57,323 bases of DNA. It comes from Spirochaetae bacterium HGW-Spirochaetae-2. Its GTDB lineage: Bacteria > Spirochaetota > Spirochaetia > Sphaerochaetales > Sphaerochaetaceae. The DNA is taken from positions 1 through 57,323 of the forward strand of contig PGXW01000036.1 in assembly GCA_002839355.1 (NCBI GenBank), given 5' to 3'. Under the pieces are notes generated by a model, which saw nothing but the letters and a program-made list of their open reading frames with translations, did not search any database and had not been told where the DNA came from. Positions 42,825-50,037 of the stretch are shown piece by piece (within the stretch, counting starts at the first letter, position 1; each line of letters starts with the position of its first letter). The translations under genes and the position numbers were made by a program.

Positions 42825-43463
42825 ATGGCTGACATGGAAGCGTTGTCCGGATACCTGCAGAAAGGCAAGGCGAAGGAAGTCAGGGAACTGACACAACAAG
42901 CCGTGGACGATGGGATGAAACCCGAGGAGATCCTCGACCAGGGTCTTCTGGCGGGTATGAACGTGATCGGATTGAAGTTCAAGAACAACGAAGTATTCGT
43001 CCCCGAAGTGTTGATCGCCGCACGGGCCATGAACGCCGGAATGGAAATCCTGAAACCGTTGTTGGCGGCTGCCAATATGCACGATCGCGGCACCGTGGTG
43101 ATCGGAACCGTGAAGGGCGACCTGCATGATATCGGCAAGAACCTGGTCGGCATGATGATGAAAGGCAAAGGCCTGCAAGTGATCGATTTGGGTACCGACG
43201 TACCTCCCAAACGCTTTGTGGAGGAGGCACTCGCCCACCATGCCCAGATCATAGCATGCTCGGCACTGCTGACGACAACCATGAAAGAGATGGAGCAAGT
43301 GGTGAAGGCGGTGCGCGATGCCGATCTGCACGGAACGGTCAAAGTCATGATCGGTGGTGCCCCGGTGACCGAATCGTTCAGGAACACCATCGGGGCCGAC
43401 CGGTACACATCCGATGCGGCGACCGCCGCCGAAGTGGCGTTGGAACTGTGCAGCGGCAGATGA
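42825..43463 (+). CDS. corrinoid (B12-binding) methyltransferase protein
   Basis: A 212-residue methyl carrier of the MtaC/MtbC/MttC type. Residues 1-85 are the helical cap domain (EEILDQGLLAGMNVIGLKFK). Residues 90-212 are the B12-binding Rossmann domain with the base-off cobalt ligand motif GDLHDIGKN (His near residue 101), SALLTTT and the nucleotide-tail glycine pair in MIGGAPV. It should shuttle a methyl group between a substrate and an acceptor and be rescued by the RACo protein. GGGGAGGAAG lies before the ATG. It is separated from the PocR gene by 88 bp and from the methyltransferase gene by 13 bp. Confidence 0.94.
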   Translation: MADMEALSGYLQKGKAKEVRELTQQAVDDGMKPEEILDQGLLAGMNVIGLKFKNNEVFVPEVLIAARAMNAGMEILKPLLAAANMHDRGTVVIGTVKGDLHDIGKNLVGMMMKGKGLQVIDLGTDVPPKRFVEEALAHHAQIIACSALLTTTMKEMEQVVKAVRDADLHGTVKVMIGGAPVTESFRNTIGADRYTSDAATAAEVALELCSGR

Positions 43464-43476
43464 ACAGGAGTTTCCA

Positions 43477-44823
43477 GTGACAGGAAAAGAACGGGTGATC
43501 GGAACAATCGAGGGACGCAAGACCGACAAGGTGCCATGGGTGCCGTTCACCGGCGTGCATGCCGGAAAGTTGCTCGGTTACCATGCCCGGACCGTCTCGA
43601 CGGACGTCGATTCGGTGGTCGAGGCCGCCTGCGAGGTCAACCGGCTCTACCACCCCGACGGCCAGCCGGTCATGTTCGACCTGCAGATCGAAGCCGAGCT
43701 CCTGGGATGCGAAATGCTCTGGTCGGACGATGGCCCTCCGAGCGTCAGCAGCCATCCGCTGGCCGAAATCACCACGATACCCACAAGAATCCCAGGACCT
43801 ACCGAGGGTCGCCTCGAGGTGGAACTCGAAGCCACACGCCGGTTGAAAGCGGCGATAGGAGCCACCACCGCCTTGTACGGTGTCTGCACCGGACCCTTCA
43901 CGCTGGCCTCGCACCTGCGGGGTACCGAGATATTCATGGACCTGATCCTCGAACCCGAGTATGTGCACGGATTGCTCGCCTATGCCACCACGGTCGTCCA
44001 GGCGGTCTGCTCCTACCTGATCGAAGCCGGAATCGACGTGGTGGCGGTCACCGATCCGCTCATCTCCCAGATATCGCCCGACCACTTTGCCCAGTTCATG
44101 CACGGACCATTCACCCGGGTGTTCGACACTATCGGCGAACAAGGGGCCAAATCCTCCTTCTTCGTATGCGGAAACGCCACCAGGAACATCGAACCGATGT
44201 GCCGAACCGGGTGCGACAGCATCTCGGTCGACGAGAATGTGGATCTGGCCACTGCCAAGACGACCACAGACCGCTATAAGATCACCTTGGGCGGCAATAT
44301 TCCCCTCACCTCGGTCATGCTCTTCGGCAATCAGCTGGATAACATGAAGGCCGTGGTACAGCTGATCGACTCGGTACCGGCCGGCCGGTTGATCATCTCC
44401 CCCGGGTGCGACATGCCCTATGATACCCCCATCGAGAATGTCATAGCCGCCGAGCATGCGGTGCACGAAACCGACAGCGCCCGAGCCATGGTGCGCAACT
44501 ACGAGCGCAAGGATATCGGATTTGCCGGCACTTTGCCCGACTATGGACAGTTGGAAAAACCCCTGGTCGAGGTATTCACCCTCGATTCGGCGACCTGTGC
44601 CGCATGCACCTATATGTGGGCCGCCGCCTTGGATGCGGTGGCGCATATCGATGCCGCCATCGATGTGATCGAGTACAAGTATACGGTGCCCGAGAACATC
44701 GCCCGCTGCCGGGAGGTCGGGGTGAAACAGTTGCCCAGCATCTACATCAACGGCAAACTGGCCTACTCCTCGATCATCCCCAGTCGCGACGAGCTGGTTG
44801 CGCGTATCCGCGAGGTGCTCTGA
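43477..44823 (+). CDS. UroD-type methyltransferase fused to a thioredoxin-like domain
   Basis: A 448-residue protein. Residues 1 to about 340 are a uroporphyrinogen-decarboxylase-fold methyltransferase of the MtaA/MtbA/OdmB group, which moves methyl groups to or from corrinoid proteins. The usual zinc motif H-x-C-G appears as FFVCGNAT: the cysteine near 231 is present, but the histidine position is Phe229. The second cysteine is in SPGCDMPYDTP. Residues from about 360 form a thioredoxin-like domain with LDSATCAACTYM (C-x2-C) and a cis-proline-type VKQLPSIYINGKL. Translation starts at a GTG with CAGGAG 6 nt upstream. The fusion suggests that a thiol pair replaces or regenerates a metal or cobalt site. 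Whether it demethylates the substrate or serves the acceptor side is open. Confidence 0.88.
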   Translation: MTGKERVIGTIEGRKTDKVPWVPFTGVHAGKLLGYHARTVSTDVDSVVEAACEVNRLYHPDGQPVMFDLQIEAELLGCEMLWSDDGPPSVSSHPLAEITTIPTRIPGPTEGRLEVELEATRRLKAAIGATTALYGVCTGPFTLASHLRGTEIFMDLILEPEYVHGLLAYATTVVQAVCSYLIEAGIDVVAVTDPLISQISPDHFAQFMHGPFTRVFDTIGEQGAKSSFFVCGNATRNIEPMCRTGCDSISVDENVDLATAKTTTDRYKITLGGNIPLTSVMLFGNQLDNMKAVVQLIDSVPAGRLIISPGCDMPYDTPIENVIAAEHAVHETDSARAMVRNYERKDIGFAGTLPDYGQLEKPLVEVFTLDSATCAACTYMWAAALDAVAHIDAAIDVIEYKYTVPENIARCREVGVKQLPSIYINGKLAYSSIIPSRDELVARIREVL

Positions 44824-45830
44824 TGCCACCGGCGGTACCATTTCCGACAGAGCTTCGGCGCACATTGCCACCGATAGGACTCCACATCGTCACCGGATTC
44901 CTTGGCTCGGGGAAGACCTCGGTCATCAACAGCCTGCTGGGGCATCTGAAGGATCGCAAGATCGCCCTGATCACCAATGATTTCGGTCCCATCGCCGTCG
45001 ATAGCGCATTGGTGGCCGCCAGTTCAGCGGTGGTTGCCACCAAGAGTCTCAGCGGAGGACAACTGTTCTGCAGCTGCCTCTCCGGATCGTTCGTCGATAC
45101 GGTGGAAGCATTGCTAGCCTATGATCCGGATATGATCATCGTGGAGGCCTCGGGGTTGGCGAAACCAGCTCCGCTGTTGGAGATCGTTTCGGTGATCACC
45201 AATCGGAGTGCAGGGCGGGTAACCTATGGCGGCATGCTCTGCGTAATAGATGCCTCGCGCTACCATCTGCTTTCGCAGGCCATCACCACACTGGAGGAGC
45301 AACTGGTATTCAGCGATGCGATTATCCTGAACAAGACCGATCTGGTCGATTCCCCGACGCTGGCGGCGGTGACGGCGGAGGTGCAAAAGATCCGTCCACT
45401 CGCCCCCTGCTTTGCGACCACCCGTGGAACCATCAGGGCCGACATGCTCTCCCTCTGGGAAGCGGATGTCGATTGGGAGCACAAACGCTCGATCGACGCA
45501 ACTGCCTACAAGGGGTGGGGTGTCCACGGACGGCCGAAGACTGTGGTGTTCTCCATCGAGGGGAATTGGGAGCCGGCGATGTTGGAGGCCTTGCTTGCCG
45601 AGACCTCTGTGCACATGTTGCGCATGAAAGGCTTCCTTCCCTACGGCGACGGGAAGGCTTGGAAGGTCGATGCGGTGGGACCATACGTCCAGGTGGGCAT
45701 GTGCGACATGCCGGTGGGAATCGAAACCGGGGTGGTGGGCATCCATGCGGCAACGGTCGATGCCAAGACGCTGCTGCTTGCTACCTGGAATCGGATAGCC
45801 ACACACGGGGCCCGTCTTGTCGTATCTTGA
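44823..45830 (+). CDS. CobW/G3E-family GTPase
   Basis: A 335-residue G3E GTPase, the family of metal and cobalamin chaperones. The P-loop is HIVTGFLGSGKTSVINSLLG. ITNDFGPIAVDS follows as switch I. The family metal site, normally C-x-C-C, is reduced to FCSC (cysteines near 82 and 84). VEASGLAKP and LNKTDLVD are the further nucleotide motifs. A C-terminal domain is present but short. The ATG shares one base with the stop codon of the methyltransferase gene. In this setting it probably delivers cobalamin or zinc to the corrinoid protein or the UroD-type enzyme. Confidence 0.88.
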   Translation: MPPAVPFPTELRRTLPPIGLHIVTGFLGSGKTSVINSLLGHLKDRKIALITNDFGPIAVDSALVAASSAVVATKSLSGGQLFCSCLSGSFVDTVEALLAYDPDMIIVEASGLAKPAPLLEIVSVITNRSAGRVTYGGMLCVIDASRYHLLSQAITTLEEQLVFSDAIILNKTDLVDSPTLAAVTAEVQKIRPLAPCFATTRGTIRADMLSLWEADVDWEHKRSIDATAYKGWGVHGRPKTVVFSIEGNWEPAMLEALLAETSVHMLRMKGFLPYGDGKAWKVDAVGPYVQVGMCDMPVGIETGVVGIHAATVDAKTLLLATWNRIATHGARLVVS

Positions 45831-45860
45831 TGCACAGGGCCGTCGAAGGAGCGAAACGGA

Positions 45861-46562
45861 ATGGTTGTCCACATGACACAGGAGCCGATGCTTATACAGG
45901 TACCATTCTCGCCCTCGCTGTCCCAGTACCACCACAGCATCCGCTTCGATGCGCTTGACGATGCGCAAGTGGAGGCCCTGCAACTGTTCGACGATGCAAC
46001 CAGGCTGTTGCAGCCGAAGGTGCTGCTGCGCCAATTGTTCATCGATTCACACGATATGGTCGCAGGGGTGCCGTCGGTGGTTATCGGCTCCGAACGGTTT
46101 GTCGGGAATGCCATGGCTGCCTTGGACGAGGTGCATCGGGTGATTGTGTACGTCGCCACGTGTGGAGATGGCATGGAATCGTACGACCTTAGGCGGTTGG
46201 ACATGCTCGCACCGTATTGGCTCGATGCGATCAAGAACCAAGCCCTGGGTGCGGCCCGGCGCGGACTACTGGAGTATTGCAAGATACACTTCGGTATTTC
46301 CAAGCCGTTGAGTGTGAATCCCGGTTCGGGAAATATCGATCTGTGGCCCATCGAGCAGATGCACGGCCTGTTCCGGATGCTCGGAGAACGGGGAGCCGAA
46401 CCGATCGGGGTGCGCTTGACCGAAAGCTCGCTCATGGTCCCCAACAAGTCGATAGCGGGCTTGCTCTTCGCTTCGGCGAAATCCGACTACGAGAGCTGCG
46501 CGTACTGCGACCGGGAACTGTGCCCCCAGCGGCGGGTAGCACGGAGTGGGGAAACTATATAA
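45861..46562 (+). CDS. stand-alone MetH-activation-domain-like protein
   Basis: A 233-residue protein similar to the AdoMet-binding reactivation domain of cobalamin-dependent methionine synthase, which remethylates oxidised cobalamin with AdoMet. Recognisable regions are VNPGSGNIDLWPIEQMHGLF and RLTESSLMVPNKSIAGLLFA. The C-terminal cysteine cluster ESCAYCDRELCPQRR (C-x2-C-x4-C) is absent from the MetH domain and could hold an iron-sulfur cluster or zinc. GAAGGAG precedes the ATG, and an ATG at 45873 is an alternative. It is the last gene of the corrinoid module. Its likely job is repair of the corrinoid protein or donation to the methyl acceptor. Confidence 0.82.
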   Translation: MVVHMTQEPMLIQVPFSPSLSQYHHSIRFDALDDAQVEALQLFDDATRLLQPKVLLRQLFIDSHDMVAGVPSVVIGSERFVGNAMAALDEVHRVIVYVATCGDGMESYDLRRLDMLAPYWLDAIKNQALGAARRGLLEYCKIHFGISKPLSVNPGSGNIDLWPIEQMHGLFRMLGERGAEPIGVRLTESSLMVPNKSIAGLLFASAKSDYESCAYCDRELCPQRRVARSGETI

Positions 46563-46624
46563 CTTCTACTATAACAACTAGTTGATAGATTTCTGTTCGA
46601 TGAAACACTTGGAAAAAAATGCCC

Positions 46625-46655
46625 TTGACTTTGGGAATTCCTATGATAGTATAAT
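46625..46655 (+). promoter_or_regulatory. promoter of the ROK regulator gene
   Basis: TTGACT at 46625-46630 and TATAAT at 46650-46655 are 19 bp apart, wider than ideal. A transcript from here starts after the first in-frame ATG (46582), so the translation start must lie further downstream. Confidence 0.5.
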
Positions 46656-46731
46656 TTATACGGCCATTGGAGAAATTAATAGGATCCATGGAACATGGTT
46701 GTTTTCAAGTAGTGTTTGGGGGGAGAGGGTT

Positions 46732-47988
46732 TTGACTACAACAGGGTTTATCCGACGCAAGAATACCGATGTCCAAAGCCAGATTATTATCAAGGAACGC
46801 AATCTTCGTCGATTGTTCGATCTGATCTATTCCCATGGTGAAATTTCCCGGGCAGCTCTTGCTACAAAGACAAAACTTAGTCCGACAACAGTATCCACAT
46901 TGGTTGATGAAATGATAGAAAGCGGCCTATTGGAGAGTTGCGGGGTAGAGAATTCCAATCGGATTGGACGGAAGGCTATCTTGTTGCGGGTCAATCCGAG
47001 CCGTCTTCAGATTCCCACGATTGCGTGGGAGCGGGATGGATTCCGTTACTCTTTGTACGATTTGGCATGCAATGAATTGGAAAGTTACTTTTTCCCCTTT
47101 GGTTCCAATATCAATTATGCGGAGCAGCTGCATGATTTGATACTTCGCAAATCAAAAGGAATCGACCAAAGCAGATTGGGTGCGTTGTGTATTTCTATTC
47201 CGGCTGTTGTCGATGCACATACCCATAAGATTATATCCACGGTATTGGACGTTCGGGGCCAAGAGGACTTTCTTGTCGATATACGGAAGCACTTTTTGGC
47301 TCGACCAGTGGTGATCGGTAACGAATCTGCATTCTATGCATACGCAGAAAAGGAGTTTTCTCTTTCAGTACGGGCCGAGAATGTTATCTATATCAATGTA
47401 AATGTCGGTGTGGGTGCGGGAATCATCTATCGTGGAAAGATTTATCGCGGATCGTTCGGTATGGCAGGTGAATTCGGACATACTTCGGTCGATATGAACG
47501 GACCGCTCTGTTCCTGTGGAAACAGGGGTTGTCTGGAACGCCTGATCAGTTTGCCTAGGATAATCGAGCGGGTCGTGAATGCGGTAGAGGCGGACAGTGA
47601 TTCACTCCTCCACGGTATTTGCCGAGGGAATTTGACATCCGTAACACTCGAACAGATTGCGCAAGCCTTCAAACATTCCGATCCGACAGTGGTGGCGGAA
47701 ATGGACCAGGTCGCACTCATCCTTTCGGTCGGCATAAACAATGTCATCCGGATATTCGATCCGGAGATCGTGGTGGTCGGCGGAGGAGTGGAAGTGTTCG
47801 GACCGGTATTCCTTGAAATGGTGAAACGGTACATAACGCAAAATGGATCGAGCGTGCTGACCAGTGGTGTGAAGATCATCTATACACAGCTTCCCCCGAC
47901 ATGCAAGAGCATGGGTGCGGCGAAATATTACATCGACAATATCATGAGGATAACTGAACGGAAAGAAGAGGATGTGATCGTGTGCTGA
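46732..47988 (+). CDS. ROK-family transcriptional repressor
   Basis: A 418-residue protein with an N-terminal winged helix (LIYSHGEISRAALATKTKLS, TTVSTLVDEMIESGLL) joined to a ROK sugar-kinase-like domain. The ROK zinc signature is complete: GEFGHTSVDMNGPLCSCGNR with CGNRGCLE. The catalytic DGA-type aspartate region is unclear (VNVGVGAGIIYRGKIYRG), as is common in regulators. The TTG at 46732 is chosen because GGAGAGGG lies 6 nt upstream and because the promoter falls downstream of the ATG at 46582. It heads the sugar operon and probably represses it until its sugar or sugar phosphate binds. Confidence 0.85.
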   Translation: MTTTGFIRRKNTDVQSQIIIKERNLRRLFDLIYSHGEISRAALATKTKLSPTTVSTLVDEMIESGLLESCGVENSNRIGRKAILLRVNPSRLQIPTIAWERDGFRYSLYDLACNELESYFFPFGSNINYAEQLHDLILRKSKGIDQSRLGALCISIPAVVDAHTHKIISTVLDVRGQEDFLVDIRKHFLARPVVIGNESAFYAYAEKEFSLSVRAENVIYINVNVGVGAGIIYRGKIYRGSFGMAGEFGHTSVDMNGPLCSCGNRGCLERLISLPRIIERVVNAVEADSDSLLHGICRGNLTSVTLEQIAQAFKHSDPTVVAEMDQVALILSVGINNVIRIFDPEIVVVGGGVEVFGPVFLEMVKRYITQNGSSVLTSGVKIIYTQLPPTCKSMGAAKYYIDNIMRITERKEEDVIVC

Positions 47989-48031
47989 TGTGAATCAGTG
48001 CGATCATAGATCAAGAAAAGGAGGATTTCAA

Positions 48032-48859
48032 ATGGATCATGTCGTGAGTGTGAGTACGAATACGTATCATGGTTTTACCTTGGAAGAAGCCCTGAGGGGA
48101 ATTTCGGCGGCCGGATACACCCATGTTGAGCTGACTGGAGTCGCTGGGTGGACTGAACACGTGCATGCGAAGATGTCCGATGCCGAATTGGAGGACGTGA
48201 AGGCCCTAATGGATTCCTATGGCTTGAAACCAATCGGATTGAGTGGCCATTGCAATCTTATGGACCCCGATCGCCTTGCCGATTTTATGGCGAATATCGA
48301 GTTGGCAGGTAAATTGGGATGCACATACATCGTATCCTCAACAGGAGAAGCCCATAACTCCAAGAACGAGAACACCAAAGATGAATTGTTGGTGGCAAAC
48401 CTCAGAAAAATCCTTCCGCTTTGTGAGGAAACCGGTGTCATGTTGGTGCTGGAGATCCATGGGGAACATGCTACCGGTGCCCAATTGCGAAAGATTGTCG
48501 ACATGGTCGGTTCGCCTCACCTTGGTATCAACTACGACACGGCAAATGTCGTGTTCTACGGAAAGAAGATGCCTGACGAAGATGTGAAGGATTGTGCGAA
48601 ACAGGTCGCCTATGTCCACCTCAAGGATAAGGGCGGCGCACCTGATGTCTGGGACTTTCCGGCTCCGGGTAAAGGATGGCTGAAACTGGAAGACACATTG
48701 AAATACCTCGATTCCCAAGGTTTCGATGGACCGATAAGCGTGGAAATCGAATTCACGCAGGAATTCACCATGCGGAAAAAGAATCCCGAAGACCTTCCTG
48801 TCGTGGATGCCGCAGTCGCCGATGCCCACAGATACCTGTCTTCGATTGGGTATGTGTGA
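48032..48859 (+). CDS. sugar phosphate isomerase/epimerase (xylose isomerase-like TIM barrel)
   Basis: A 275-residue AP_endonuc_2/xylose-isomerase-like barrel. Metal-binding and catalytic positions are suggested by LVLEIHGEH (Glu and His), GINYDTANVVFYG, VAYVHLKDKG and SVEIEFTQEF. The family includes IolE-type dehydratases, tagatose epimerases and hydroxypyruvate isomerases, so the reaction cannot be fixed. The ATG at 48032 follows AAAGGAGG. It is 43 bp after the ROK gene and precedes the ABC transporter. A second barrel of this type lies later in the same operon. Confidence 0.8.
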   Translation: MDHVVSVSTNTYHGFTLEEALRGISAAGYTHVELTGVAGWTEHVHAKMSDAELEDVKALMDSYGLKPIGLSGHCNLMDPDRLADFMANIELAGKLGCTYIVSSTGEAHNSKNENTKDELLVANLRKILPLCEETGVMLVLEIHGEHATGAQLRKIVDMVGSPHLGINYDTANVVFYGKKMPDEDVKDCAKQVAYVHLKDKGGAPDVWDFPAPGKGWLKLEDTLKYLDSQGFDGPISVEIEFTQEFTMRKKNPEDLPVVDAAVADAHRYLSSIGYV

Positions 48860-48873
48860 GGAAGTGCCATATC

Positions 48874-48893
48874 TCCCGTTGTTCGGGACGGGA
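48874..48893 (+). terminator. intercistronic stem-loop before the sugar-binding-protein gene
   Basis: TCCCGT pairs with ACGGGA around an 8-nt loop. There is no T-tract. It may be a processing or attenuation site. Confidence 0.35.
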
Positions 48894-48966
48894 ACGTTTG
48901 AGTAGTGAGACGAGTATGGGATCGGTTCGTTGGACCACACCATACAGTTAATAAGGAGGAGTTTGT

Positions 48967-49950
48967 ATGAAGAAATTCACATGGGTCTTAGGGGTAATCC
49001 TCATTGTCCTGATCGCATCTCCGTTGTTTGCCGCTGGAACAAAAGAGAAAGTGAAGGACGGGTATACCTTCGGGTACATAGCATATGACATGCAGGACAT
49101 ATGGAATATGTACGGTGCCCAGGCATTCGAATATGCGGCTGATCAGGTTGGAGTCAAGACCATAGTACTTGACTCAGGTAACAGTCTCGAACGTTCGGTG
49201 GCTGCGATGGAAGACCTGATCCAGAAACAGGTGGACGGTATTTCGGTATTCCCAATCTCTCCAGATCAGGTGGCAACACTGATCAAGATGGCGAATGATG
49301 CGGGTATCCCGATAACTGTCGAGAATCTACCTCCACCGGAGAATGCCGGAGACTACATCTCCACAGTTGCTTGCCTGTATGGAGATATCGGGTATGCAGC
49401 CATCAAATTCATTTCGGAAACCATGCCTGGAGCCCGAATTTTCTATGCGGCTGGCGCGAAGGGCGGCGGTGTATATGAACAGTACCAGGAAGGTGTGGAC
49501 AAGGCTCTGAAGGAATTCACCAACGTGAAGATAGTTGGTCTGGAACATGGCGACTGGCAGACGGAAATGGCAATGAACGTAACGCAGAACTTCATCCAGA
49601 CGGGAACTAAGTTCGATGTCATTTTCGCCAACAACGACCTTATGGCAAAAGGCTCCTACAACGCGTTGGTCGAAGCTGGTCTGAAACACATCCCGATCAT
49701 CAGCACTGGAGGGTCCCCCGATGGTATCCAGATGATGAAAGATGGTATCGAAGCTGCCAACATGACAGCTCCCGTATCGATCCAGGGTGTCCAGACATTC
49801 AAGAACTTGTACCAGTATGTGGTGCAGGGCAAGCGTGACCTGCCCAAGTTCACTCCGTTGCCGATTGTTCCTGCCACCGCAGCGGAAATCGACAAGGTCA
49901 TCACGTGGGAAGATCCCCAGAAGGCACTCGATTATATCGGCGGCCTCTAG
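48967..49950 (+). CDS. sugar ABC transporter substrate-binding protein (RbsB type)
   Basis: A 327-residue periplasmic sugar receptor. The signal peptide is MKKFTWVLGVILIVLIASPL with cleavage near FAAG. The two-lobed type 1 binding fold is indicated by YTFGYIAYDMQDIWNMYGAQ, LIQKQVDGISVFPISPDQV, GIPITVENLPPP and DVIFANNDLMAKG followed by GYNAL-like residues. Acidic and aromatic residues in these loops usually bind a pyranose or furanose. AAGGAGGAG precedes the ATG. It is followed by the ATPase and permease genes of the same importer. Specificity is unknown. Confidence 0.92.
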   Translation: MKKFTWVLGVILIVLIASPLFAAGTKEKVKDGYTFGYIAYDMQDIWNMYGAQAFEYAADQVGVKTIVLDSGNSLERSVAAMEDLIQKQVDGISVFPISPDQVATLIKMANDAGIPITVENLPPPENAGDYISTVACLYGDIGYAAIKFISETMPGARIFYAAGAKGGGVYEQYQEGVDKALKEFTNVKIVGLEHGDWQTEMAMNVTQNFIQTGTKFDVIFANNDLMAKGSYNALVEAGLKHIPIISTGGSPDGIQMMKDGIEAANMTAPVSIQGVQTFKNLYQYVVQGKRDLPKFTPLPIVPATAAEIDKVITWEDPQKALDYIGGL

Positions 49951-49968
49951 GATCGGCATGAGACGATT

Positions 49969-49996
49969 ATTCGTCCCGGGTTTTCCCGGGACGAAT
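49969..49996 (+). terminator. strong intercistronic hairpin after the sugar-binding-protein gene
   Basis: ATTCGTCCCGGG pairs perfectly with CCCGGGACGAAT around a TTTT loop. There is no following T-tract. Such hairpins keep receptor message more abundant than that of the membrane components. Confidence 0.75.
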
Positions 49997-50037
49997 CCTA
50001 TCCGAGCCACAAACGTTTGTGGACAAGGTGCAGTGGT

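Noticed and set aside
43378-44871. A 497-codon open frame on the minus strand
   Set aside because: It mirrors the UroD-thioredoxin gene, has a low-complexity composition and no plausible ribosome-binding site or family.
46582-46731. Extra 50 residues at the N-terminus of the ROK regulator from an upstream ATG
   Set aside because: The promoter lies inside this stretch, and the TTG at 46732 has a strong ribosome-binding site.
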